Below are positions 28,133-39,378 of a DNA stretch of 60,000 nt, piece by piece. Within the stretch, counting starts at the first letter, position 1. Each line of letters starts with the position of its first letter. The stretch lies in NCBI RefSeq assembly GCF_964204645.1, contig NC_134029.1, forward strand, positions 8,610,850 to 8,670,849, written 5' to 3'. Origin of the DNA: Tubulanus polymorphus (taxonomy: Eukaryota > Nemertea > Palaeonemertea > Tubulaniformes > Tubulanidae). Made by a program: the position numbers and the translations under genes. The notes under the pieces were generated by a model that saw only the letters and a program-made list of their open reading frames with translations, was not told where the DNA came from and made no database searches.

Positions 28133-31100
28133 CTATCTTCTAATATTTTGCTTGCGTTTAGCTTTTGCTCGAACCGATTTCATATCGATAGTCATTATGG
28201 TGTAAAGAAGGGGATTGAGGGACGAGTTGATCGGTAAGAAAAGGACCGCCAGCCAAGCCGCCACTTGATTCGGTATTTCTACCCGTAATACCACGCAAAT
28301 CTGAACAGTTATTATCGGCAGCCAGCAAAATAGATTACACAGATTTATCACCAAACTCCTGCGTGCCAAAATCAATTCGGTAGGATCAGCTCTTCCCGAA
28401 CCAGACCTGCTTCCAGATACGAGTCTATACATTTGCGCATAGGTCGCCATTATCGTAGTCAGTATGACCGAGTTGAACACGGTAAAAATAGCGAATGAAT
28501 ATTGCCAGGCATCGACATCAATGGAAATCAAATTCACAGGCAAACAAACTCCCGTAGTACCGTAAAAATTGTTCCCGAAATAAGACGATAGTACAAGTGG
28601 CACTAATGAAAAAGATCCTATGATTATCCAATTGAGCGTGCAAATAATGGACACATATCTCGGAGATGTAATCGTGCTTCCAGAAAATGGATTAACGATA
28701 TTTGAGAATCTATGACGCGTAAGAATGCATAAAAAGGTCAACGAGCCTTCGCATGATAGAGTCACCGTAACTCCAGCGAAACTACACAATGAGCTGTGCG
28801 TCCAAGTTTCTGAATTTAGGAAATAAACTCCTTTGTGAACGTAATCTGCTCCCGCGATCAAAAACAGATAAATCGACATCAGAAAATCACAAATCGCGAC
28901 GTTGATAATAATGATGTCAGAGGATGTGTTTCGATTTTCGGAGGATGAAAGTCGAATTGATCGAAAACGAAATAAGATAACGATGTTATTCAAAATGAAC
29001 GTGAATGCAGAAATAACCCAGATGATAGCTCGGAGGACTGGGTTACCCATCAGATCGGAACAGGTGGAAAATTGATCAGCTTCTGGAAGGCAGAGATCAA
29101 CATTCGGAGCCATGCAGCAAAACTTGTAAGCATCAGACGTTAAGGAAACTAATGATGTCAGATTGTCGAAAACATTTCTGTCGACAGAAATTATTTTCGA
29201 ATTGTAGGTGATATCAAGGAGTTCAAGTTCATTCAACTCAGAAAAAGCGTACATTGAAATATACAAGATTTTGTTACCGCTGATATTCAATGACTGTAAT
29301 GAGAAGAGACCTTGGAAAACGTATTCAGCTAAAACGAACAGAGAAAGTCCGTGAAGATCGAGTCCTCGAAGCGAACTCAAACCTAAAAAACTGCCTTCTT
29401 CCAAATATCTCAGCGGATTTCCAGTTATGGATAACTCTTTCAAATTATACAAACCGGCGAATGTATTCGCGGATAATGATGTTATGTTATTGTATGAAAG
29501 GTCTAATGAGTGTAGGTTATGCAGATTTGAGAACGACTGGGGTAAGATATAAGACAATTCATTTGAGGAAATGTCGAGAACGTAGAGATAATAAAGTATA
29601 TGAAATGTCGACTGGTTGAAATGAATTTGATTGATAGACAAGATTAAAACACGAACTGATGCCGAGAAAAGGTGAGTAATATCTGCTAAACAAGTATTTC
29701 TGCAATCAATCAAATGACCTTGACATTTACAGCCCCTAGGACACGTGACGCTACAGAAGTCCTCATCATCAGTCGTATATTGACAATTTACGACACCATC
29801 GCAAACTTCAGATTGTGGAATACATCGATTTTCCTGGCCACATTTAAACATTCCCGGACATGAAAATATCTTGCAGTTTTGTTCATCTTCTGAATTGGGA
29901 CAATCTGATTGACCATCGCACACCTGTCTGATTGGTATGCAGTACGATGCTGGGCATTTTATAGTTCCAGCTGGACATTCAAATTCTTCACATCTCAATA
30001 CGTGCTCGAGATTTCTACAAACTGGGTAACCATTTGTCATTCTATCTAGAATACATCTGTGACGTCTCGAATAGCAATGAGGAGAATTGAAAGAACATCT
30101 TTGTTCATCAGATCCCGCACAGAGATTTGTGAAGTTAAGCGAACAGTGATTCTCATCATTACAATGTATCGTAGGATTCACTGTCACGTCAGTAGTTGTT
30201 ACTAATTCGTCTTCTTCAAGACTTCCACTACAATCCACGACACCATCCTGATAGAACTGAGAACCGATACAGTCTCCACTATTACACAGGAACCCCTGAC
30301 ACAGTAAAGCGGTGCATTTTGTTTCATCGGAACCATCTTTACAGTTAACTACACCATCACATCTGTTAGACCTATTAACACATTGACCACTGATACAGCG
30401 AAATTGCCCGGGCAAACATGGGGGATGGAAACACGAGTTTTCATCTGAACCATCCAGACAATTTTGAATGAAATCACACAAACCACTGATTGATATCACC
30501 TGACCTTCATAGCATTGAAAATGACTGTGTACATTTATATCTGTACAATTGAGTTCATCTTCGCCGTGTTGACAGTCGTCTCTCGTATCACATACGCGAT
30601 GGTCGCTGATACATCTTTGATCGTTACATTTAAACTGCCACGATTTACAACCGCTTATAGAAGCTAACTCTTCATCGGTGACATTATATGAACACAAAAC
30701 AGAATGCGCTGTATCTGTAGCATTATCAAACTCTTTCGTCATCCATTTAATTGATTGAATATGAGTAATATCATCTCTATTCATTACTGGGATTATAACA
30801 AGCAGTCTGTCATTAGAAGTCATCATAAGTATAGAGCTATACTGATGTTGAATATGAAATGTTCTTATCAAGTTCATTGTAACGTTTTCTGTGTGAGAGG
30901 TTATGACAGTGCCTATTTCACCACGGATACCATGACACATCTCTGTCGCGGATTTCATATCTAAACCTCGATGATTGTTCCAGTCTGTCAGTATTTGATA
31001 GCATTGTCGATTTATGCTTACCCAACCAATCGTACAGCTCGAGTCATTGAAAACATTATCGAGAAATGTATTTTCACGAAGCAAAAATGTGTTGTTGTTT

Positions 31101-31417
31101 GTTGAATTCGATGTTTCAACTGCTGTGTTTCCAATTGCATTCTTCCAATTCACTATGTCGATTATTTCTGTTTCACAAATGAAACTCGTGTGAACCTCTT
31201 CAATTCCGCAAGGGAATCGAACCCAGTTCGCTGATCCTCGGGGATTATTTAGTATCATCGCTGTACATGGCATATTGATGTCTTTTATCGGTTGTTTTCT
31301 TAAAGGAGATATCAATCCTTGAATAACCTCTGGTATCGTATCGTTATTTGTAGGTTTATACCACTCTGTGTAGCTCAATGGTTTCCCATCAGTCCACGTG
31401 TAATAACCAGATCTAGG
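28133..31417 (-). CDS. Receptor copy B, exon 3
   Basis: Same length and domain order as copy A exon 3, intact. It differs from copies C and D at many shared sites. For example, B keeps DGQSDC and HCNDENHC like A, where C and D have NGQSDC and QCNDENHC. The LRR cap has RNTCLAD in place of RNTGLTD. The 7TM core is conserved, with CWLP and NPLLY. The acceptor precedes 31417. Confidence 0.85.
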   Translation of the reverse strand, partial: PRSGYYTWTDGKPLSYTEWYKPTNNDTIPEVIQGLISPLRKQPIKDINMPCTAMILNNPRGSANWVRFPCGIEEVHTSFICETEIIDIVNWKNAIGNTAVETSNSTNNNTFLLRENTFLDNVFNDSSCTIGWVSINRQCYQILTDWNNHRGLDMKSATEMCHGIRGEIGTVITSHTENVTMNLIRTFHIQHQYSSILMMTSNDRLLVIIPVMNRDDITHIQSIKWMTKEFDNATDTAHSVLCSYNVTDEELASISGCKSWQFKCNDQRCISDHRVCDTRDDCQHGEDELNCTDINVHSHFQCYEGQVISISGLCDFIQNCLDGSDENSCFHPPCLPGQFRCISGQCVNRSNRCDGVVNCKDGSDETKCTALLCQGFLCNSGDCIGSQFYQDGVVDCSGSLEEDELVTTTDVTVNPTIHCNDENHCSLNFTNLCAGSDEQRCSFNSPHCYSRRHRCILDRMTNGYPVCRNLEHVLRCEEFECPAGTIKCPASYCIPIRQVCDGQSDCPNSEDEQNCKIFSCPGMFKCGQENRCIPQSEVCDGVVNCQYTTDDEDFCSVTCPRGCKCQGHLIDCRNTCLADITHLFSASVRVLILSINQIHFNQSTFHILYYLYVLDISSNELSYILPQSFSNLHNLHSLDLSYNNITSLSANTFAGLYNLKELSITGNPLRYLEEGSFLGLSSLRGLDLHGLSLFVLAEYVFQGLFSLQSLNISGNKILYISMYAFSELNELELLDITYNSKIISVDRNVFDNLTSLVSLTSDAYKFCCMAPNVDLCLPEADQFSTCSDLMGNPVLRAIIWVISAFTFILNNIVILFRFRSIRLSSSENRNTSSDIIIINVAICDFLMSIYLFLIAGADYVHKGVYFLNSETWTHSSLCSFAGVTVTLSCEGSLTFLCILTRHRFSNIVNPFSGSTITSPRYVSIICTLNWIIIGSFSLVPLVLSSYFGNNFYGTTGVCLPVNLISIDVDAWQYSFAIFTVFNSVILTTIMATYAQMYRLVSGSRSGSGRADPTELILARRSLVINLCNLFCWLPIITVQICVVLRVEIPNQVAAWLAVLFLPINSSLNPLLYTIMTIDMKSVRAKAKRKQNIRR

Positions 31418-31488
31418 CTAGAAATATAAAATAATAGCAAATTAACGTTGGGAACATTTAAAAAAAGAAAAACTGTTTACGAATTTAC

Positions 31489-32829
31489 CTGCAGTTTTAA
31501 TCCAATCATTACAATGAGCGCTTTCTGCGAATATGCCGGTTTAAGAAGCTTTGTAGCGAATAATGTTTTAATAGAAACTATTTCCTGTTCTGAGTTGATA
31601 CTGAGTAGATGTCCCGCATGCTTTTGTCTACAGTACAATTCAGCATTCTCCCAATTCAGACGCTCATCTCTGATATTTTTCACGCAGGAAATTCCCGAAT
31701 CTAAAAATCCTTGTTGACAGTGAGCACCATGATTTGAATACTCCATCGCTAACGAATAGCGTAAAACGTATTGTATCTGAAATTTTGCTATTATGTCTTT
31801 GATTTCGAAATAAAACTGATTACTAATTAAACTATGAAATACAAGTCCTATCGTTGCCATATTCCCACATATTGCAATACGACGATGGGTTCGAATGTTC
31901 GCCCAGGATATCTCTTGAATGAAAAGTATCGGGCTTGTTTCCACAAAGATGTTTGCGGTGCAGCTTATCGATTCTATAGATTTGATGATAAATCTGTAAT
32001 ATCGAAATATGTTCCTTTGTTGGGCGTTTGTAAATCTATAGTATAAAGATACCGACGTATGTCCTGCCCATGATGGGTAGTTCGGCGATTCGACCAGTCC
32101 GCATTCGTCGTCCAACGAGTAAGCATTTCTATATATTGTCGACTGTAACGTGTCAACAGGCTTTTTCGGTCCTAAACATTTATGACGCAGTTTGATAGCG
32201 AGTCGTGTCCCCCGGAACGCACTCCAACTGCCCATGAATACCGTGCTTAAAACGATGCTTTCATTTAGAAGTTTACTTATCAATCTTAATCTTCGAGGAC
32301 AAAGTCGTAACAAATCACGAAAACAACTGTCAATTCGATATTCGTGTCCTGATAATATATGAATTTTTCTGAGAGGAAGGCGTCGGTTTTCGGGTGTAAT
32401 CACGAGACAGTGTGACGTCATAACGATCTGACGTTCTACCTGCTTTACAACATACCAGTCACAGTCAGTAGAGTGAAATTCGAGAGTTGGTTTCTCATCG
32501 ACTGTTGACGCCAGAACATCCCAGTCATAAGCGTATCCTACTATAGTAACATATCCACCGGATGTAATCAGACTGACGACGTTACGGTCGTATACCAGTA
32601 AACGAGGGCAATACGGACCGTAGCGTCTAGCCGTGAAATTACCACCATCAAATATATAAAATCCGGCCCGCTCACAGTTCTCTGATAAAACTGTCAGTTC
32701 CATATTCTCATCATGAATTTCAACTTTCCATTTGAACAGTAATGTGTTTATTTGGTACGTCAATACTTTCTTCTTTGATGACGGGAAAATCCAGCGAAAA
32801 GGCATGGGCCATGATATTCCATCTCGCAT
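31489..32829 (-). CDS. Receptor copy B, exon 2
   Basis: There are 447 codons, one more than copy A (an extra codon in GISWPMPFRW). Donor ctgcag/gtaaat at 31489/31488; acceptor before 32829. The lectin Cys in GISC is present. From the exon start to about 31.8 kb it is nearly identical to copy C, but its last part differs (IAKFQ, EQEIVS, KPAYS against IATFQ, EQEMVS, KQAYS in C). Confidence 0.82.
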
Positions 32830-32919
32830 CTATGAAAATAATGTCTATGGATCAGTTTATATTTCTGGAATATGATTTGATTAGTCAGCTTCATTGGTAG
32901 TTTAGAATTTAATACTCAC

Positions 32920-34131
32920 CCGATGATTAGTGACGTGTACATCTTCTATCGTTAGTGATTTCAATTCAAAGTTAATTTCTATTCGTGACATTGATTGTTC
33001 CCCATTCATTAAGACGCACATTACGGCGAGAAAGCCGTCAGATTTGACACTCAGTGATTCTAGGTTGTTGCAACCGAGTAAAATATCAGTCCCTACAAAA
33101 CGCAGCCCTTCTAGTTTATATACACCAATGACGTCACCGGACGTAACGAGATCACGTGTCCAGTTGAAGACGACGTACTGTAACACCTGCACTGCGATAG
33201 ACCAACAGTGTAAGTGGTTTGATCGAGTTATTACGTGTAAACTGTTTTCATCGGGAATGAGCACCCCCGACTCGTTATTAGAGATCTGAATCAACGAACT
33301 AGAGACGTTCCAATCTGATATTTTATAGATTTTTGCTAATAGTGTGAAGGGAATTAACGGATTCCAATGAAGCGAAGAGATGACTGCTTTATTTGTTTTA
33401 GTATAGAACGACGAAGGCGGATGTCCGGTTTGTTCTCGTATAATTGCTATAGGTTCACTATTGGTGTTCCACCCGTCGTAGATTTTAATGGTCACTGACT
33501 GAATTGCAGGATGTGGTTTTAATATTACCCGAATAAATGTGAGATTCATCGCATGACCGTGTGATATTCCGATCCATTCCACAAACAACTGGCACTTTCG
33601 TATTTTGATGTGGAATTTATACCCAGTTGATGATTGTAGTTTATTCAAACTACAACTTATTTCGTTGCAGTCGTGACTGATTCTGAATCGGCTTCGCTCA
33701 TAACGATATATCATATACACCCGACTACCTCGCGCACCATCGACGTAACTCCTAAATATCAACGAGATCGAATCGTTACGACCGATCTCATGTTTTCCAT
33801 CACCGCAGAGTCTGTTATCAGGCTCGTAAACGAGAAGGTAGTCACCATTACAGAATATTGACGGCTCGATGTCGTAGTAAACGTGGACATGAAGAGTTCC
33901 CGGTAAAGGGCTGTTGATGAACCAGCGACATTCAACACCACGCGTTAACAAGGGATAATTCGGTGAAACGATGTAACCGGACGTAGAATCGACGGGGTAC
34001 CACGTGTTGTTGCAAGGTGAACTTACCATCACAGACGATTCCTTGATAGAGTCTGTGCGATCGGCGCGTGCGATGCAAACTTGACAGACGATCAGCGACG
34101 CTATCAAAAGCGCTCCCAGTTGTTGCTCCAT
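32920..34131 (-). CDS. Receptor copy B, exon 1
   Basis: There are 404 codons with signal peptide and CUB domains, donor cgg/gtgagt at 32920/32919 and a 90-bp intron. It is almost identical to copy C exon 1; one visible difference is Gln versus Arg near the start (MEQQ against MEQR). Confidence 0.82.
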
Positions 34132-34143
34132 AGCAAACAACAC

Positions 34144-34541
34144 GATACAATGAATGAAATTCCTTCACGATTCAAATTCTGCCCGGTTGTCCACGGATCT
34201 TCAAGTCCAATCAATTAATGATGTAGAATTCTAAATTTCTTACTTACGAAATGAATTATTCACTCTATTTCGCAAGAATATTCAATTTCAGTCGTAAATA
34301 TTGACGCGCGCCCAATTATAATTTTGATATGCCTAAATTAATTTTCGTATCGTTCACGTTTTTTGTCTGGATGATAATCTTTTACACGATACTTTATCAT
34401 TTTCGCTGATGTACGGCGCATATATAGAACACGTCATTCCGTCTAGCACCACCAATTTCATAATGCCCGCAAATGCGGAATTTGATAGAAAAGTCCCTAG
34501 CCGTGAAGGAAAAGATCAGAGCTGTTGATTAGATCGAGGAA
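34144..34541. other. Upstream region of receptor copy B
   Basis: Homologous to 6947-7358 of unit 1, including the candidate TATA at about 34427. It ends at GAGGAA (34536-34541), where the second element begins and homology to unit 1 stops. Confidence 0.6.
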
Positions 34542-34954
34542 AGTAATAGGGGTAATGGGCTTTCTGATCAATGGTCGAAGGGTCGAGCTCGTAAAAAAAT
34601 GAAAATAACAATAATTTACAGTTGAATTAGTCGCGCACACTCCTAATTCAACTGGAAATGAACATAATTTACATGAATTTCATATATTTTAAAATCATTT
34701 ATACGTTAATTACAAAAGTGTGAGTAAAGTGTGAGTAATAATTCATATTTAACAGATTTCGAGTAAAAATATAAGTAAAATAAATGGATAACTAAAAGAG
34801 TATAAAAGTGTGAGTAAAGTGTGAGTGAAATAGTTTATATTTTAAACATATTTCAATATTCATATTTGTATGAGTTCGATTTTTAAACATTAAAAGTGTC
34901 AGTAAAGTGTGATTGAAATAATTCATATTTAAAACATTGAATATTTATATTTGA

Positions 34955-35608
34955 ATGAGTTTTAATAAAAATTTTGTTATAAAAATGAAGAAAGAAGAAG
35001 AAGAAGAACCCAACTTTAAAATCGAAATCAATGAAACCAATAAATCATTTTCGCAGTTTTACATTAAAAATTATATTTCAGCAACAAATTTAGTGTCCGC
35101 AAGACATTATAAAATCGATAACATAACTATGATTAATCAAATATTATCAAATGAAACATATTTAATTACTGAACTAGTAGATCCTTTTGATAATGGTGTT
35201 AAAAATCCTAAAGTATTCAATACAGTTTTAAATTTTAAAGGAACTTTAGATGAAAACATAATTAATATTCTTAAAACTCCTTTCAATGAAAGAAATAATG
35301 ATATAATACTTTCAAAAGATTCCAATGATTTGATTAACTTAAGAATTGAAAAAAGACAATTATATTATTTCAATTTTGATAATAAACAAATTATCTATAA
35401 TGAGAATTCATCAAATATTGGAATTCAATGTGAATTAGATAATGAAAAATCATTTAAAGATATTGCAGTTCAATGTAAATTAGATGATGAATTTAGAAAA
35501 TTCAATCCTAATGAAAAAGTGCATTGTTATTGCGGAGGTAAATATCTAAAATCACATAAATCAAAGCATTATGAAACAATTAAACATAAAAACTGGCGTA
35601 AAGAGTAA
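34955..35608 (+). CDS. Polinton-related protein with C-terminal Cys/His motif
   Basis: The 217 codons begin with a Lys/Glu-rich segment. The stretch NKQIIYNENSSNIGIQC and the following KDIAVQC match the post-finger part of the Polinton right-end gene at 26149-26694. The end has CYCGGKYLKSH and KHYETIKHK, a possible zinc-binding cluster. Here the protein lacks the two N-terminal fingers. The middle part (residues about 25-130) is unlike anything I recognise. The ORF is intact in both unit 2 and unit 3, which is expected from their recent duplication. Confidence 0.6.
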   Translation: MSFNKNFVIKMKKEEEEEPNFKIEINETNKSFSQFYIKNYISATNLVSARHYKIDNITMINQILSNETYLITELVDPFDNGVKNPKVFNTVLNFKGTLDENIINILKTPFNERNNDIILSKDSNDLINLRIEKRQLYYFNFDNKQIIYNENSSNIGIQCELDNEKSFKDIAVQCKLDDEFRKFNPNEKVHCYCGGKYLKSHKSKHYETIKHKNWRKE

Positions 35609-35668
35609 CAATTCTACATTATAATTATTGAATTGAGTTAAATGATTTAAATATCTAATAGACTGTTA

Positions 35669-36175
35669 AAATGATAAATTGTTTTAAAGTTAAAATGATA
35701 AATTGTTTGACAGTTGAAATGATAAATTGTTTGACAGTTGAAATGATAAATTGTTTGACAGTTGAAATGATAAATTGTTTGACAGTTGAAATGATAAATT
35801 GTTTGACAGTTGAAATGATAAATTGTTTGACAGTTGAAATGATAAATTGTTTGACTGTTGAAATGATAAATTGTTTGACAGTTGAAATGATAAATTGTTT
35901 GACTGTTGAAATGATAAATTGTTTGACAGTTGAAATGATAAATTGTTTGACAGTTGAAATGATAAATTGTTTGACAGTTGAAATGTTAAATTGTTTGACA
36001 GTTGAAATGATAAATTGTTTGACAGTTGAAATGATAAGACAGTTGAAATGATAAATTGTTTGACAGTTGAAATGATAAATTGTTTGACGATTGAAATGAT
36101 AAATTGTTCGACAGTTGAAATGATTAGACAGTTGAAATGATAAATTGTTTGACTGTTGAAATGTTAAATTGTTTG
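35669..36175. repeat. 24-bp minisatellite, unit 2
   Basis: About 20 copies of ATGATAAATTGTTTGACAGT plus TGAA, with single-base variants and some shortened units after 36030. Because 24 is divisible by 3, a pseudo-ORF repeating eight residues (MINCLTVE) runs through it. There are no spacers, so it is not a CRISPR. Confidence 0.92.
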
Positions 36176-36273
36176 GTTGTAAATTTAATTGTTATTCGAT
36201 TTGAAACATATAAAAGTTAAATATTTCTAAAATATCAAATATTTATCAATTTAATAATTTATTTCTTAAATAA

Positions 36274-36492
36274 ATGGATGGTTTCATTCCAACTGGGAAA
36301 AGTGATTTGAAACATTATTTAGTTGCTGGAGGTTTAATATTAGCAGCATTATATTTTTACTATGAGAATATTTCAAAAGATTTGATGAATGAAAATAATA
36401 AATTGAGTAAAAAATTAAAGAAGTTAAATGGAAACAATCACAGAAATAGAAAGAATAAAAAAGTTAATTTAGAAAATGATTTAGAGGATTAA
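36274..36492 (+). CDS. Small membrane protein of the second element
   Basis: The 72 codons start right after TTCTTAAATAA, a late-type start motif. The N-terminal third has one hydrophobic helix (YLVAGGLILAALYFYY). The rest is a Lys/Asn-rich helix with NHRNRKNKK. It resembles the short one-pass proteins of Polintons in layout. Intact and identical in unit 3. Confidence 0.58.
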   Translation: MDGFIPTGKSDLKHYLVAGGLILAALYFYYENISKDLMNENNKLSKKLKKLNGNNHRNRKNKKVNLENDLED

Positions 36493-36530
36493 AACAGCAT
36501 CTTTTAATTTCATATATTTTGACTATAAAA

Positions 36531-36833
36531 ATGAGTGAAAATATATTAAACTTATTACATCTAATATATAAAAATCAACAGAATATTAAATCAATTATTA
36601 TGCTTACAGGTTTATTTTCATTCTCAGTTTATACTATAAAACAGTTGTTAGAATTCTATGATTGCTGTAAAATTAGACACACTGAATTAATAGAAAATAT
36701 AAATTATATTTCAGATAGATTGAATAATATTAAATGCTGTGAAATATGCAATAAAAGATATAAAAATTTAAAGAGTTTAAAAACTCATAAATATATTCAT
36801 GAACTTGATGAAAAATTATATGATTCAAAATAA
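36531..36833 (+). CDS. Membrane-anchored C2H2 finger protein of the second element
   Basis: The ATG at 36531 follows GACTATAAAA. The first third has a hydrophobic helix (SIIMLTGLFSFSVYTI). The C-terminal part contains one classical finger (CCEICNKRYKNLKSLKTHKYIH, CxxC...H-x3-H). A membrane helix joined to a single finger is unusual. Unit 3 reads six residues further because one base change removes the stop. Confidence 0.55.
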   Translation: MSENILNLLHLIYKNQQNIKSIIMLTGLFSFSVYTIKQLLEFYDCCKIRHTELIENINYISDRLNNIKCCEICNKRYKNLKSLKTHKYIHELDEKLYDSK

Positions 36834-37187
36834 GAAATCGACTGTTAAATTAGCTGAAAATATAAAATATATTAGTTGAAATGTATGAAAATAAGTAAAT
36901 TATATTTACGTTAAAAAAGGAGGGTTGAGGTATCAATGTATTAAATATGTATTAAATACGTATCAAATACGTATTAATGGTATTTAATACGTATTAATGG
37001 TATTAAATACATATTATGCTTTATTTCTGAAAATGAAGTAACAGAAGTAATTTATGTTTTAATTCATTCAAGTATGATATTGTAATTCTTTACATTTGAC
37101 TAGGATAATACAAGAGTGATATTAGTTAGTTGGCTTATTCAATAAGAGAAACAATGAAATAATACAAGAGTGATACGGAAATAACCG

Positions 37188-38254
37188 CACCAAAACGAAA
37201 TCCTCTTTGTTTTGGTGCGCCAAAACGAACTTTCATTACTAATTTATTATTATTTCATTATCGGCGCAGAGGTGCCGACTAACTTGATCATCAGCTCGAG
37301 AGCTCAGTACTCGTTGCCCGAGAAAGCAGTTGTTTACTGCAACTTCAATCAGTTGTATAAAATTGACTCGGCCACGTTGGAGATGTGGTGTGCAATATAC
37401 TGAAACGCGTGCCGAACAGCGTGCTGTGGCTGCTGCGCTTTCCACAAGTTGGCGAACCGAATGTGCTTGCTGCCGCTCAGTCGTTCGGTCTCAGCTCAAA
37501 GAAGATCATCTCGGTTGCTCCGAAGGTAGGTTTGTCTTCTGTGTAGAATATACTCGGATCACTCATCGTTTCGCCTTTTCAGCGCGTTCGAACTCCTTCG
37601 ATTTCCCTACTTCACGTGACAGTGCGCTACGCTCGGGTTGGATCTTTCTGGATGGTGAAGTTTTGTTCGACTCTAGTCTAGTACCTAGCCGTTATTCCTC
37701 AAACAACCGTCTGTCCGTCCGTCTGTCCGTCCGTAGAAAGAATCCAGTTATTTTGGGAAGTTTTGATGACGCTTCAAGGTAATGTCTTGATATTTGGTTT
37801 ATACATGTATCTACCCTAGACACATCTTCAGCCAAAAAGCTGCCCCTGTCAGATTCAAGATGGCCGACTGGCAGCCATTGTTGTTTGCCAAAATCAGCAC
37901 TTTTTACACATTTTCGAAGTTTTGGAGGGAATTTTTGAAGACGCTTTTATCAATTACCTTGATCGTCGGTATATATTTGTATCTCCCAAGGGCCCATCAG
38001 CATGAGAAAAATTCGGTCGATCAGACTCAAGATGGCTGTCCTGTGACCTTTTTTGAGCCCCAAAATGTCACTTTTGGCCTGAATTCTGAGTCCTGTAGGT
38101 TCCTAATGGTTTGCCATTTTTCATTGCAATTGATGGATATTCTTTGGAAAGGTATCATTTATACCCGAGATGGGTATATATGATCAGGCAATTATGACGC
38201 AATTGGCGGCCATCTTGGTGACATGAGTACTCATTCGTAGGTGGAGAAATGTTT
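37188..38254. other. GC-richer interspersed repeats, unit 2
   Basis: It starts with the CGCACCAAAACGAAATCC block also present in unit 1. It then has a balanced-composition stretch with (GTCC)n near 37708-37733 and several AAGATGGC/GCCATCTT motifs. ORFs here lack any protein-family features. It looks like dispersed host repeats with no supported gene. Confidence 0.5.
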
Positions 38255-38255
38255 T

Positions 38256-39000
38256 TCCACATTATATTGATACTTAGGCATATTTTGTTTCCACAATCAA
38301 TTGGAAAGTTGTAGCGCATGATATGATCTATGATCGTGGTGAGTTTCAAGGTCATTGGTTTTTGTATATGGCCATCAGGGGGCGTTGAACAATACAATAA
38401 CTTAGTATTTCTATATTATATTCGTACCTATGGATATATTGCTACCACAATCAATCAAAAGTTGTAGCTCATGACATGGTCTATAATTGTGGTGAGTTTC
38501 AAGGTCATTGGATTTTGCATATGGCCACCAGGGGGCGTTAAACAATAGAATTATTTAGTATTTCTATATTAAATTCGCACCTATGCATGTTTTGTTACCA
38601 CAATCAATTGGGATGTTGTAGCTCCTGATACAGTCTATGGTTGTGGTGAGTTTCAAGGACATTAGTTATTCTATATGGTCACTAGGGGGCGTTGAAAAGT
38701 AGAATAACTTAGTATTTCCTTATTATATTGGTACCTAGGCATATTTTGTTACCATGATCAATTGCAAAGTTGTAGCTCATGACATATTCTATGATTATGG
38801 TGAGTTTCAAGGTCATTGGCCTTCGCATGGTCACCAGGGGAGATTGAATAGTAGAATAACTTAGTATTTCCATATCCTATCGGTAACTAGGGATATTCTG
38901 TAACCACAATCAATTTCAAAATTGTAGCTGCTCACATGTTCTATGATTGTGGTGAGTTTCAAGGTCATTGGATTTTTTCAAGATCATTTGATGGGGCTTT
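38256..39000 (+). repeat. ~153-bp tandem repeat with CTCF-like motifs, unit 2
   Basis: About five units share ACCACAATCAATT, GTTGTAGCTCATGA, TGGTGAGTTTCAAGGTCATT and a GC-rich end. The ends read CCATCAGGGGGCG (38372), CCACCAGGGGGCG (38525), TCACTAGGGGGCG (38679) and TCACCAGGGGAGA (38831), with a fifth degenerate at about 38982. The first three match the core of the CTCF consensus. Confidence 0.8.
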
Positions 39001-39378
39001 GAAAATTGAAATTGTTAGATTGTTGAGCATTTGAAACCACTCCCCAAGTGGGCATGGTGTCCCTGGACCCCTAGTTATATTTGATGGTTCACACACGCGT
39101 AAAATCGATCAACTCGTATTAGTCACATGTGTATAATAGTCGTGCGCGTGTGCATAGTTCTCTCAATCCTGGCTTTAGAAGTAAAATCTTGTTCTTCATT
39201 GATTTATCACATTTTATCGAATGAAAAAATTGCTGTTGATAAAATTGCGAAAACCTATGTTTTTGTGTTAAATTTTTTTTAGCTGGTTTAAGAGCCGATT
39301 GTTGATTTCCTTCACGATGATGATAATAATCCCGAGGCAAAAACTACAGATCACGATGATGATGACGACAACGATGAC
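39001..39378. other. Intergenic DNA, unit 2
   Basis: Non-coding link between the 153-bp repeats and the microsatellite. No supported feature. Confidence 0.5.

Larger units (their letters stand above)
34542..37187. mobile_element. Second Polinton-related element, truncated, unit 2 copy
   Basis: It starts AGTAATAGG and soon reads GGCTTTC, like the Polinton TIR. It begins right after GAGGAA, where unit 1 shows the empty site. It is AT-rich and carries three ORFs, one sharing a segment with the Polinton right-end gene, plus a 24-bp minisatellite, GTGTGAGTAAA-type repeats (about 34715-34920) and ATACGTATTAA repeats (about 36940-37015). No polymerase, integrase or capsid gene, and no matching right terminus or second GAGGAA, was found, so the right border is approximate. 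Confidence 0.65.

Noticed and set aside
35669-36175. Possible CRISPR array
   Set aside because: The 24-bp units are contiguous without spacers, in a eukaryotic context.
37231-37240. CATTACT as right end of the second Polinton-type element
   Set aside because: The reverse complement diverges from the left terminus after AGTAAT, and no GAGGAA duplication follows.
37330-37782. ORFs of 100-160 codons in the GC-richer block of units 2 and 3
   Set aside because: They run through interspersed repeats and (GTCC)n, differ in frame between units and resemble no protein.
37855-38215. YY1-like AAGATGGC motifs as functional promoter elements
   Set aside because: They occur within dispersed repeats with no associated gene; too short to support a call.
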